From: Roseiarcus sp963820795
Lineage (GTDB): Bacteria > Pseudomonadota > Alphaproteobacteria > Rhizobiales > Beijerinckiaceae
Direction of reading: 5' to 3'
DNA: 64,000 nt
NCBI GenBank assembly: GCA_963820795.1
Contig: CAWGBJ010000020.1
Location: 1-64,000 of the forward strand
The translations under genes were made by a program, and so were the position numbers. The notes beneath the pieces were generated by a model. It was not told the origin of the DNA. It saw nothing but the letters and a program-made list of their open reading frames with translations, and searched no databases. Of this stretch, positions 9,885-18,153 are shown piece by piece (within the stretch, counting starts at the first letter, position 1; the number at the start of each line of letters is the position of its first letter).

Positions 9885-10335
9885 CTCGCGCGCAATGGCG
9901 GGCGGCGTTTCGCCGTCCTTGTAGGAGACCCGAGTGAATTCGGGTCGAAACCAAGACTTGGGACGCGAGGGCTTGGCGACAGCCGAGAAGCTCGGGAATC
10001 TCAAAAGCTGGGCCCCGCGTCCTAGGAGACGGGGGTTCCCGCCGCACCGGATCGGCGCTCAAGGAAACCACTTCTGATCCAGATCGAATGGCCGCCACTA
10101 CCGCTCTCGTATGCCCGGCGATTGGGTCCGAAGCCTGCTTTAGGCGCTAGTAGCCCCGCCTCGGCTCAAGTCTCGAGCGTGCCGCGCTGTCAGGCGAACG
10201 CTTCGCCGGCGAGCCCGAACTCATGGGTAGCTTTCATCCAGACGCCATGTTCGCGGGGCTGATCCGATAGCCCGCCCTTTCGTGCAGTCAATAATGAGGG
10301 TTGCTTGGGCAAACCGAGCCGAGCCTCATGCACGG
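9885..10335. other. Gap without a recognisable gene
   Basis: The DNA between the LuxR-type gene and the next IS110 scrap has only short shadow frames. A small hairpin-like sequence (GGCGGCG TTT CGCCGTCC, about 9902-9918) lies just past the luxR stop but lacks a T tract. I see no RNA gene. Confidence 0.35.
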
Positions 10336-10337
10336 AG

Positions 10338-10745
10338 GGCGGACCATGGGAAGCATAGCGAAGTTTTTGTGGCTTTTGATGTCGCCAGGAAGTAGCACGC
10401 CGTCGCGATCGTGGAAGGCGGCCGGAGGGGGAAGTCCGATTTCTTGGCGATGTCGAAAACAGTCCTTTGCCGATCGAACGCACGATCAGGAGACTGGCGG
10501 ATCGGTACGACCGGCTGCAGGTCTGCTTTGAAGCCGGGCCGATGGGATACGGGCTTTATCGCCAGGTCGAGGCGCTCGGCCACGATTGTATGGTGGCCGC
10601 TCAGGCCTTGATTCCGAAACGGTCTGGCGAGCACAAGACGAACCGGGCGCGACGCGGTCAAGCTGGCACGACTGCAACGGCCCGGCGAACTGACACTAAT
10701 GGCGTTGCGGTTGTACCATCCCCCACACATTGGAGAGTTGGCTGA
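10338..10745 (+). pseudogene. IS110-family transposase N-terminal remnant
   Basis: The frame reads VFVAFDVARK, an in-frame TAG, then HAVAIVEGGRRG. This is the first catalytic Asp region of the RuvC-like DEDD domain. It continues in a second frame with IERTIRRLADRYDRLQV, EAGPMGYGLYRQVEALGHD and LIPKRSG, all hallmarks of IS110 transposases. A further frameshift follows (KTNR, then LARLQRPGEL). Only the N-terminal third is left. Confidence 0.65.
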
Positions 10746-10831
10746 TCGAGGTACCCCGTGCGAGCAAGATCCAACCGCTGATTCCTAAGTAATCCCGGTT
10801 ACGCCAAGGGATAACGGACCAGGAGTTAATT

Positions 10832-11806
10832 GTGTTGGATGAGGGCGCTGAAGATGATGCAAGAATTTTACAGATCTCATCTCGAAGACCGTCGCCTGCG
10901 TTCTCGCTTCAGAATTTGCGTTACGCTCTCGCAGCCGCGGATTATGGTAGTTTTCGTCGCGCCGCGGAGGGCTTACTCCTTCGGCAGTCGACGCTCAGCC
11001 GTTGCGTCCGTCAGCTCGAAGAGTCGATCGGCATGGCCGTCTTCGAAAGGTCGAGCGGAGGCGTCCGAGCAACCCAAGCGGGCCGTCAGTTCCTCCGCGG
11101 CGCGCGATTTATTTTGGAGCAAGTGGAAGCGCTGGCGGCGAGAACTCAGAGCACGGGCCGCGGCGAGGCCGGCAGGCTTGCGGTCGGCTTCTACACGTCG
11201 CTGGCCGCGGGTAATCTTCGCGCGACGCTGATCGACGTCTCACAACGCTTTCCGCGGCTCGAGCTGGAAATGTTCGAGAGCTCGCGCGGCCGCCTCGTCA
11301 CGGCGCTGCGCAACGGCGTGGTCGACATTGCGATTGTCCCCGGGGCCACGGCGCTGCCGGAATCGAAAACGATGCCGCTGTGGAGCGAGCGCATTCTCGT
11401 CGCGGTGCCTGAAGGTCATGCGCTCGCCGAGCGGGAACTGGTGCATTGGATCGATTTGCGGGAGGAGAAGATCCTTCTCAGCCGGCGGGATCCGGGTCCA
11501 GAGCTGCATGACCTCTTGATTGCGAAGGTGACCTCACCTGGCGATCGCCCGAAGATTGTGCGCCATCGTGCGGGTCTTGCGAACCTCAAGAGCTTGGTCG
11601 GGGCGGGCTTCGGCGTCACCCTCCTGACCGAGGCGAGCGCCGGCGCGAATTTCGTTGGCGTCATCTATCGCGAATTGCGTGATGGCGCCGAGCCGGCCCG
11701 GATCGGCTATTCCGCGCATTGGCGGCCGGACAATCAAAACCCGGCCCTCACGAATATTCTCAAGATCCTCGGCGAACGCTATCTGTTGCCAGTCGCTAAC
11801 ACTTAA
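10832..11806 (+). CDS. LysR-family transcriptional regulator
   Basis: A 324-residue protein. The start is GTG, chosen because AGGAG lies 7 bases upstream. The winged HTH (about residues 24-85: NLRYALAAADYGSFRRAAEGL then STLSRCVRQLEESIG) is followed by a substrate-binding domain of about 210 residues. Its stop overlaps the stop of the convergent DUF2274 gene by four bases. A LysR gene convergent with DUF2274-trbI is the common arrangement at the end of Trb conjugation clusters. It is therefore probably part of the element and may control transfer, which is inference. A diverged C-terminal copy lies at 12330-12726. Confidence 0.88.
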   Translation: MLDEGAEDDARILQISSRRPSPAFSLQNLRYALAAADYGSFRRAAEGLLLRQSTLSRCVRQLEESIGMAVFERSSGGVRATQAGRQFLRGARFILEQVEALAARTQSTGRGEAGRLAVGFYTSLAAGNLRATLIDVSQRFPRLELEMFESSRGRLVTALRNGVVDIAIVPGATALPESKTMPLWSERILVAVPEGHALAERELVHWIDLREEKILLSRRDPGPELHDLLIAKVTSPGDRPKIVRHRAGLANLKSLVGAGFGVTLLTEASAGANFVGVIYRELRDGAEPARIGYSAHWRPDNQNPALTNILKILGERYLLPVANT

Positions 11807-12021
11807 GTGCTCCGCCTCGCCTTGGCGAAGGCGCGATCGGTCGCTATGAAGCGGGCGAGCATCGGTGCGATCAGTTTAGCAGGCTCGATCGTCGGTTGCG
11901 CCGTCTCGCGTGCGAGAAGTTCCGCATAGGCAACGAGATCGCGGTGAAGCGCCGCCGGCAGCTCAACTGTGAGCCTTATCGGCTTGCCGTCTTGAATTGG
12001 GCCGAGCTTGAGCTTCGTCAT
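11803..12021 (-). CDS. DUF2274 protein, first copy
   Basis: A small protein of 72 residues starting MTKLKLGPI. DUF2274 proteins are found directly after trbI in alphaproteobacterial Trb clusters, and their role in conjugation is unknown. The start is at 12021; another ATG lies five codons upstream. It follows a trbI C-terminal remnant. It is clearly related to, but diverged from, the second copy at 12699-12941, so the two are not a recent duplication. Confidence 0.8.
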   Translation of the reverse strand: MTKLKLGPIQDGKPIRLTVELPAALHRDLVAYAELLARETAQPTIEPAKLIAPMLARFIATDRAFAKARRST

Positions 12022-12032
12022 TCCTTGCCTCC

Positions 12033-12335
12033 TCAACCGGCGTAGGGTTCGAGGAGGAGGTCGCGATTGACGATGATGCGAACCGGGAAACCCTACCGGA
12101 TCGTGATGGTCGGCTGGACGTTGAGCGATCGCGCGACAACCTGTTCGCCGACCTGCGCGAGACCTTGCGACGAGCCTTGGCGCAACGCCTGGACGAGGGC
12201 GTTCTCATTGTTGTTGGCGCCGGCTTCCGAACCGATGCTCAGCAGCGTCGAGAGGACTGCAGCCTCAAATATCATGCCCCCAATGGTTGTCGACCTGGTC
12301 TTCGACGCCGGCATAGCCCTCAGGATCGCCGCCGG
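12033..12335 (-). pseudogene. trbI C-terminal remnant
   Basis: Minus-strand reading gives DPEGYAGVEDQVDNHWG, then in another frame FEAAVLSTLLSIGSE, NNNENALVQAL and SLNVQPTITIR, an in-frame TAG, and GFPVRIIVNRDLLLEPYAG. This is the last part of a TrbI protein, homologous to but distinct from the full-length trbI at 12958-14133. The 5' part is missing. The remnant abuts a LysR fragment on the opposite strand near 12335, marking a recombination junction. Confidence 0.7.
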
Positions 12336-12726
12336 GCTCATCCGCTTGCCGATAGACAGGCTGTCTATTGGATCGACCTTAAGGATGAGACAGTCCTGCT
12401 GAGCCAGCGTGATCCTAGACCGGAGCTCCACGATCTCTTGATTGCGAAGACGGCGTCGACTCGACCGCCCCAAGATCGTACGGCACGACGTCAGTCGCGG
12501 GAGTTTGATGAGCCTCGTTGGTCCGGGGTTTGGGATCACCCTCATGACCGAGGCGGCCGCCGGCGCCAATTTCGCCGGCGTGGTCTACCGTGAGGTCCGC
12601 GAGGGGGCGGAGCCGGCGCGCATCGGCTATTCGGCGCACTGGCGCGAGGACAATCGAAATCCAGCCCTGGCGAGCTTTTTGAAGGTTCTCGGCGAGCGCT
12701 ATCCCTTGCCGGCCGCCGACGTCTGA
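12330..12726 (+). pseudogene. LysR-family regulator C-terminal remnant
   Basis: The sequence starts within the effector-binding domain (HPLADRQAVYWIDLKDETV), shifts frame near 12460, and continues RPKIVRHDVSRGSLMSLVGPGFG to a stop at 12726. It aligns with the last third of the complete LysR protein at 10832-11806, with many substitutions. It has no start or DNA-binding domain. Its end overlaps the second DUF2274 gene, exactly as in the intact module. Confidence 0.75.
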
Positions 12727-12941
12727 CTTCCCCGTCGCAATTTGGCGAAAGCGCGATCGCTGGCGATGAAGCGCGTCAGCATGGGCGCGATAAGCTTGGC
12801 GGGATCGACGGCGTTTTGAGCGGTTGCGCTCGAAAGCGCCTGGGCATAGGCGACAAGATCACGATGCAGCGCCGCCGGCAGCTCGATTGCAAGTTTTACC
12901 GGCTTGTCATCTTCGATCGCGCCGAGCTTCAGCTTCGCCAT
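12699..12941 (-). CDS. DUF2274 protein, second copy
   Basis: An 80-residue protein (MAKLKLGAIEDDKPVKLAI...) with the same core as the first copy: ELPAALHRDLVAYA, DPAKLIAPML and RFIASDRAFAK. It lies 16 bases after the stop of trbI and ends inside the LysR remnant. As the copy joined to the intact operon, it is the more likely functional one. Confidence 0.8.
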   Translation of the reverse strand: MAKLKLGAIEDDKPVKLAIELPAALHRDLVAYAQALSSATAQNAVDPAKLIAPMLTRFIASDRAFAKLRRGSQTSAAGKG

Positions 12942-12957
12942 GGCAGGACCTCGTCAT

Positions 12958-14133
12958 TCAAGCGTAGGGTTCGAGGACGAGATCGTGGGTGACCATGACT
13001 CGAACGGGGAACCCAGGCCTGATGGTGATGGTCGGCTGAACATTCAGCGATCGCCCAACGAGCTGTTCGCCGGTCTGATTGAAGCTCTGGGAGGCGCCCT
13101 GACGGATTGCCTGCACGAGCGCGTTTTCGTTGTTGCTGCTCCCCGTCTCCGATCCGACGCTGAGCAGCGTCGAGAGGATCGCGGCCTGGAAGAGCAGGCC
13201 CCAGTGATTGTCCACTTCGTCCTCGAGCCCGGCGTAACCTTCAAAGTCGGCGCCCGGCTGCCGCTCCAGAACGATCGACTTGCCGTTCGGCATGATGAGG
13301 CGGTTCCAGATCAGGAGAGCGCGGGATTGGCCGAACGACACTTGCGCGTCGTACTGGCCGATGAGGCGCGCGCCCTGCGGGATCAGCAGGGTTTTTCCTG
13401 TCGGGCTGTCATAGACGTCTTCCGTCACCTGGGCGGTTACTGGGCCCGGCAGGTCGGAGCGCAGCCCGGTGATCAGCGAGGCCGGAATGACCGCGCCAGC
13501 TTGCAGCACGTTGGGACTGGCCGGCGGTTGCACGCGATCGGGACTGGTGGTTCGCCGATCAACGTGCCCGTTCAGAAAGGCGAGCTTGTGATCCTGGGAC
13601 GTGAGGTCGGTCGTTCCCCCGTTTGTCGCGGCCATCGTAGGCTGAGCGGCTGCTGGAAGCGGCGATGGCGCGGCGCCGGTTAGAGCGACATTGGTCGTCG
13701 CAAAGAGATGGCTCACTCGCGCCGCCTCCTGCTCCTGCGCGAGGCGCTGTTCTTCCGGGCTGGATCCAGCAGCCGGCATCGACATCATGGGCGCGGGCGC
13801 GCCCGCGTTCAGGATCGGTCGGCCGAGATCGCCAGGCAGCGGCGGCCCAAGTTGCGGCGTGGATTTCGGTAGGCCGGTATAGTCCTTCGGCAAAGTGGCG
13901 AGCCCATCAGGCGTATTGCGGTTGTTGGTGTCGTAGAGCTCGGAGCCGGCGGTCCGGTGTTGCGGCTTCAGCGCCAAGAACAGGGCGCCGCCGACGCCAA
14001 GCGCAGCCGCTGCGCCAAGGCCGAGCAACACCTTGCGCGACAAGCGCATGACGGGCGCCCGGCGGACGCGCAACCGCATCTCCTGCGGCGGACGGGGAGG
14101 CCCGCGCTCGTCTTGCCGGGAAGCGTCGGTCAC
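12958..14133 (-). CDS. trbI: TrbI, conjugal transfer outer-core/channel protein (VirB10-like)
   Basis: A 391-residue protein of the usual TrbI length. A short cytoplasmic N-terminus precedes one membrane segment (about residues 33-55: KVLLGLGAAAALGVGGALFL). A proline/alanine-rich periplasmic linker and the conserved VirB10/TrbI beta-barrel region follow (from about residue 220: GAVIPASLITGLRSDLPG, LIPQGARLIGQYDA, NENALVQAIRQGA). VirB10 homologues bridge the inner and outer membrane in the mating channel. The start overlaps the trbG stop as ATGA, showing translational coupling. No lesion is seen. Confidence 0.95.
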   Translation of the reverse strand: MTDASRQDERGPPRPPQEMRLRVRRAPVMRLSRKVLLGLGAAAALGVGGALFLALKPQHRTAGSELYDTNNRNTPDGLATLPKDYTGLPKSTPQLGPPLPGDLGRPILNAGAPAPMMSMPAAGSSPEEQRLAQEQEAARVSHLFATTNVALTGAAPSPLPAAAQPTMAATNGGTTDLTSQDHKLAFLNGHVDRRTTSPDRVQPPASPNVLQAGAVIPASLITGLRSDLPGPVTAQVTEDVYDSPTGKTLLIPQGARLIGQYDAQVSFGQSRALLIWNRLIMPNGKSIVLERQPGADFEGYAGLEDEVDNHWGLLFQAAILSTLLSVGSETGSSNNENALVQAIRQGASQSFNQTGEQLVGRSLNVQPTITIRPGFPVRVMVTHDLVLEPYA

Positions 14134-15119
14134 GACTGCGGCCTTCCGTCGGTGCGAACGACGCGCACCGTCTCTTGGTGTTTGCCGCCAAGCTTGAGTT
14201 CGGCCGCGGCGAACAACCGATCGACAATCATGTGGTTGCCCTGAACGCGATAATTCACGAGCTGGCCGTCGCCTTCTGCGCCGATCACCCAGAGCGGCGG
14301 CATCTCGCCCTGGGCGATGCCGGCGGGGAACTCGATGAACACCTGCCGGCCGTCATCGAAGGCCCGCAGAGGTCGCCAGGCCGGGCTGTCGCCCTCGACG
14401 CGGTAGCGAAAATTCAGCGCATTGATGTCGACGCCGGCAGCGACGGGCGCGGCAGCCTCGGCCGCGGCGTTCTGCTGGCGCAGCGCAATGAGCTGGTCCT
14501 GAGGATAGGCCCAGGACACCGAGGCCATGTAGGTCTTCTCGTCGGAGCGGAGCTCGAGGTGATAGGTCCGCCGATCGGTGTTGACGACGAGGTTGGTGAC
14601 GAGATCCGGGCGCGTCGGCTTGACCAGGATGTGGGTCCGCTTTTCTGCGCCGCCGCCGCTCTCGGTGTCGCCAACGATCCACCGCACGGTGTCGCCGGCG
14701 GCGACCGGGCCGGAGCCGACGAGCTGCTCGCCGGGTTCGAGCGCGATGTCGGTAATCTCGCCCGGTGCGGCATAGACCTGATAGAGGGCTCCGTCAGACC
14801 ATGGATAGACCTGGATGGCGTTGAGATAGCCGGCTCGGGTCGGCTCCATCCGGGCCGCGCCATTGGCCTGATCGATGCGCGCGTGCGGGTCGGCCGGCTC
14901 CCGCGGCGCTCTCTTGGCGCCCGGGATCGGTTTCAACTGACCCGGCAGGGGAAGAAGTCTCGGCAGCTCGACGATCCGCACAGGCTTGGGCGGATCGGGG
15001 GTCAGCACCGCTTTCCTCGGCGTCTCGTCGTAGCTGATGACGGGCGGCTTGTATGGTGTCGCGCAGGCGCCGAGCGCTGCCGAGGCCACCGAAATCGTTG
15101 CGAACGGCAGGATGCGCAT
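14130..15119 (-). CDS. trbG: TrbG, conjugal transfer protein (VirB9-like)
   Basis: A 329-residue exported protein. The N-terminus is a lipoprotein-type signal with lipobox LGAC (candidate lipid-anchored Cys19). The VirB9/TrbG/CagX domain fills the C-terminal two thirds, with HILVKPTRPDLVTNLVVNTD and VEGDSPAWRPLRAFDDGRQVF as recognisable blocks. TrbG forms the outer-membrane ring with TrbI. The start overlaps the trbF stop, and the stop overlaps the trbI start. Confidence 0.95.
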   Translation of the reverse strand: MRILPFATISVASAALGACATPYKPPVISYDETPRKAVLTPDPPKPVRIVELPRLLPLPGQLKPIPGAKRAPREPADPHARIDQANGAARMEPTRAGYLNAIQVYPWSDGALYQVYAAPGEITDIALEPGEQLVGSGPVAAGDTVRWIVGDTESGGGAEKRTHILVKPTRPDLVTNLVVNTDRRTYHLELRSDEKTYMASVSWAYPQDQLIALRQQNAAAEAAAPVAAGVDINALNFRYRVEGDSPAWRPLRAFDDGRQVFIEFPAGIAQGEMPPLWVIGAEGDGQLVNYRVQGNHMIVDRLFAAAELKLGGKHQETVRVVRTDGRPQS

Positions 15120-15799
15120 CAGCCGAGCTCCTTTGACCAGTTGAGGGCGTGGACGTAGACGCCGAGGGGGTTCTTTTTCAGCCGATCGGCGTCGGTCGGC
15201 GGTTGCACGACGATGGTGAGGATCGCGCTCCAGCGTTCGGTCGAGGCCAGGGCGTTATCGACGTAGCGATGCTCCACCCACTCGACGCGGAAGCTGTCGT
15301 CGGAGGCGCGGATGACGCTCGCGACCTCGACCGAGATCTGCGTCTTGCCGACCTTGGAGAATGGATCGTTGCTGCGCGCATAGTCATTGAGGGCGAGCGC
15401 GCCTTTGTCGGTGACGTAATTGTAGGCGGCGAGCCAATCCTGGCGCAGCACGACGGGATCGGCCGGGATGCCGCGGACCTCGGTGATGAAGCGCGCGAGA
15501 TGCCAGGCGATCTCAGGGTCGGATGGACGGTAATCGGCGGTCGCCGGCGCGACCGTCTGCGCCTGGCCGAGCTTGTCGACTTGCACCACCCAGGGGGTGA
15601 TCGTGCTGCGCGCCGACTGCCAGACGAGACCGCCGGCGAGGCCTCCACTCAGCGCGAGGGCCGCGAAGAACGCCAGTCGCCAGTTTCTCGCCTGGACACG
15701 GGCGGAACCGATCCGCTCGTCCCAGACCTGGCCGGCGCGCTGATAGGGCGTCTCGGGCTCAGGGGTTTTGCCGTAACGGATGTTGGGTCGTCGGAACAT
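15119..15799 (-). CDS. trbF: TrbF, conjugal transfer protein (VirB8-like)
   Basis: A 226-residue inner-membrane protein. A cytoplasmic N-terminus (PYQRAGQVWDERIGSAR) precedes one membrane helix (about residues 42-63) and the VirB8-like periplasmic domain (RFITEVRGIPADPVVLRQ, YVTDKGALALNDYA). VirB8 proteins nucleate assembly of the channel at the inner membrane. It lies 3 bases after the trbL stop and overlaps trbG. Confidence 0.94.
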   Translation of the reverse strand: MFRRPNIRYGKTPEPETPYQRAGQVWDERIGSARVQARNWRLAFFAALALSGGLAGGLVWQSARSTITPWVVQVDKLGQAQTVAPATADYRPSDPEIAWHLARFITEVRGIPADPVVLRQDWLAAYNYVTDKGALALNDYARSNDPFSKVGKTQISVEVASVIRASDDSFRVEWVEHRYVDNALASTERWSAILTIVVQPPTDADRLKKNPLGVYVHALNWSKELG

Positions 15800-15802
15800 C
15801 GA

Positions 15803-17077
15803 TCATTCCCCCTCGGATAGGTCGACACCGCCGCCGCTCGAGGGATGATCCCCGGAACCGACCGCGTGGTTGGCCGCGGCGACGCCCCGGCTGATTGTCT
15901 GGTTGCGCTTCATGCGGCGCGCCCAGGCGGGCGGCCCGGCGCTTTCGGCCGCGGCGGCCGCGCCCGCTGCGGAGCTGGCGGCGTCGCCTCCCGACACGGC
16001 GGCTCCACTGGCTGCGAAGCTCGATTTCATGCTTGCAGCGGCGCTTCGCAGCGGACTCACGGCGGCGGCGCCGGCCGCTTCCGCGACGCGCGCCATGCCG
16101 CCGGCACGGTATGCATTGGTCGCGGCCCCCGCCAGCGCAGCGCCGCCGCGTGTCGCCCCGCCGATAGCGCCGCCGGCCACGCTCGCTGAGCCGACGCCCG
16201 CGGCGGCGAGCCCAACGCCAGCCGCTCCCATTCCGGCCACGGCGAGCCCCGTGCCAACCGCCGCGCCGGCGCCGAGCTGGGGACCGCCTGCAATCAAGCC
16301 GTTGGCGATGCCAGGCCCGAAGATCGACAGGCCCAGGAGTGTCAGCGCGGCGAGGATCAGGGTCAGTGCGTCGGAGATCGTCGGCGGGTTGTTGAGGGCG
16401 GTGGTGAACTGGCCGAAGATTGTCGAGCCGATGCCGACGATCACCGCCAAAGCCAAAATCTTGACGCCGCTGGAAACGACGTTGCCGAGCACCTTCTCGG
16501 CGAGAAAAGCGGTGCGGCCAAAGAGACCGAAGGGCACGAGCACGAAGCCGGCGAGCGTCGTCAGCTTGAACTCGATCAGGCTGACGAAGAGCTGGATCGC
16601 CATGATGAAAAAGCTGATCACGACGATCAGCCAGGCCATCAAGAGAATGGCGATCTGCACGAAGTTGTCGAAGAAGCTCGTGAAGCCCATCAACCCCGAG
16701 ATCGAGGTCAGGATCGGCTTGCCCGAATCGATGCCGACCTGAGCGAGCTTGCCGGGCTGGAGAAGCTGGGCGGCGGTGATCGCGCCGCCGCCGGCCTTCA
16801 GGCCGAGCCCGGCGAACGAGTTGTAGATGATCTGGGCGAGATTGTTGTAGTGGCCAATGATGAAGGCGAAGACGCCGATGTAAAGGGTCTTCTTGATCAG
16901 CCGGGCGAGCACGTCCTCGTCCGGCGCCATCGCCCAGAAGAGGCCGGCGAGCGTGATGTCGACCGCGATGAGAACGCTGGCGAGCCAGCGCACATCGCCT
17001 TGCACCAGACCGAAGCCGGAATCGATGTACTGGGTGAAGGTCGCGAGGAAGCCGTCGATGACGCCCGGGCCGCCCAT
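15803..17077 (-). CDS. trbL: TrbL, polytopic mating-pair formation protein (VirB6-like)
   Basis: A 424-residue protein. Residues from about 30 to 320 hold several hydrophobic segments (for example LIAVDITLAGLFWAMAP, LLMAWLIVVISFFIMAIQLF and LILAALTLLGLSIFG). The last 150 residues are very rich in Ala and Gly, as is common for TrbL. VirB6/TrbL proteins form part of the inner-membrane translocation pore. It follows trbK by 5 bases. Confidence 0.93.
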   Translation of the reverse strand: MGGPGVIDGFLATFTQYIDSGFGLVQGDVRWLASVLIAVDITLAGLFWAMAPDEDVLARLIKKTLYIGVFAFIIGHYNNLAQIIYNSFAGLGLKAGGGAITAAQLLQPGKLAQVGIDSGKPILTSISGLMGFTSFFDNFVQIAILLMAWLIVVISFFIMAIQLFVSLIEFKLTTLAGFVLVPFGLFGRTAFLAEKVLGNVVSSGVKILALAVIVGIGSTIFGQFTTALNNPPTISDALTLILAALTLLGLSIFGPGIANGLIAGGPQLGAGAAVGTGLAVAGMGAAGVGLAAAGVGSASVAGGAIGGATRGGAALAGAATNAYRAGGMARVAEAAGAAAVSPLRSAAASMKSSFAASGAAVSGGDAASSAAGAAAAAESAGPPAWARRMKRNQTISRGVAAANHAVGSGDHPSSGGGVDLSEGE

Positions 17078-17082
17078 GGCGT

Positions 17083-17409
17083 CTACCGATTGCCAGGGCT
17101 TGGGAGCGCCAGCTGTTGCGGCGTAGTTCTGGCGCCGCTGTCAGCGAGGCGGTCGCTGAAAAAGCGGCGCCTGTTCTCGGCCCAGGCCGCCGCGCAGGCG
17201 ACGTCGTTCTGCGCGGCGATCCCGATCGACTGGCAGCGGGCGAGTTCGGCGGCGAGGGGATCGACAGATAGTGTCGATTGAGCGGTGGTCGGCTCCGGCT
17301 CGGCTTTATGGCGATCAAAGTGCGCTGTTGTCGCGACGATCGCTGTGGCGACAAGGGCGAAGCCGGCGGCTCGGCCGAACGCGGGGATGTCGAGCACACG
17401 CCCACGCAT
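17083..17409 (-). CDS. trbK: Putative entry-exclusion protein TrbK (alternative type)
   Basis: A 108-residue protein between trbJ and trbL, the position of the trbK-alt family. The N-terminus has one membrane helix (about residues 12-30: AAGFALVATAIVATTAHF). The central motif ARCQSIGIAAQNDVACAAAWAENRRRFF, here spanning two halves, is typical of this family. TrbK proteins are thought to stop redundant transfer into cells that already hold the element. The ATG shares bases with the trbJ stop. Confidence 0.85.
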   Translation of the reverse strand: MRGRVLDIPAFGRAAGFALVATAIVATTAHFDRHKAEPEPTTAQSTLSVDPLAAELARCQSIGIAAQNDVACAAAWAENRRRFFSDRLADSGARTTPQQLALPSPGNR

Positions 17410-18153
17410 CAGTGGAACATCTGTGCAGCGCCGGGCTGGTAGCCGGCGCCGTAGTTGAGGAAGTTCTTGAGCTGCTGTTGAGCCTGGGCCTGGCTCTCGG
17501 CCTGGCGCGCTCCATCCAAACTCTGGGCACGGGCGATCGAGGCCATGACGGCGGTAAGATCGGCGAGCTGCTTGGTCTGAAGCGCGACGAGCTGGTTTCC
17601 CGATTGTGCGGCCTGAAGCGCGCCGGTGGCCGATTGGCTCGATGAGACAAGCCCATCGATCTGGGTGCGGGTCGAGTTCGAGATTCTGCACCACGCCGGC
17701 CTGGACGCGCATGGCGTCCTGGAATCCGGCGCGCGCGTTCTGCCAGCGCGTCTCAGCGTCGGCGAGAAGCTGCTGCGACGAGGTCGCGCTGGAATAGGCT
17801 TGCGGATAAGTTTGGGTGAAGGCTTGATCGATCGTGCTGACGCTGTAGGCGATGCGCTGCGCCTGGGTCAGGAGCTGCTGGGTCTGGCTGATCGACTGTT
17901 CGAGGCTGGCGAGCGAGGAATAGGGCAGGCTCGCAAGATTGCGCGCCTGGTTGATCAGCATGGTGGCCTGGTTCTCGAGGCCCTGGATTTCGTTGTTGAC
18001 CTGCTGCAGCTCGCGCGCGGCAGTCAGCACGTTTTGCGCATAGTTCGTGGGATCGAAGACGATCCATTGCGCGCGCGCCGGCTCGCTTGTGGTTGCGAGC
18101 GTCAGCGCGGCGACGCCTGCCGCAAGCGCGGCGCTCAGGCGGTGGCGGTTCAT
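17409..18153 (-). pseudogene. trbJ: trbJ, P-type conjugal transfer protein (VirB5-like), frameshifted
   Basis: The N-terminal two thirds have a signal peptide (cleavage after EPARA) and the TrbJ coiled-coil body (NVLTAARELQQVNNEIQGLE, SQTQQLLTQAQRIAYSVST). At about 17675-17682, after VVQNLEL, the frame is lost. The proper end continues in the next frame (TQIDGLVSSSQSATGALQAA ... NFLNYGAGYQPGAAQMFH) to a stop that overlaps trbK. One extra base in CTCGAACTCG explains it. The exact reading of both halves and the intact neighbours make a sequencing insertion as likely as a real mutation. VirB5-type proteins act at the pilus tip. Confidence 0.85.

Noticed and set aside
14175..15158. A 327-codon open frame on the plus strand
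   Set aside because: Antisense to trbG, with no ribosome binding site and no recognisable domain.
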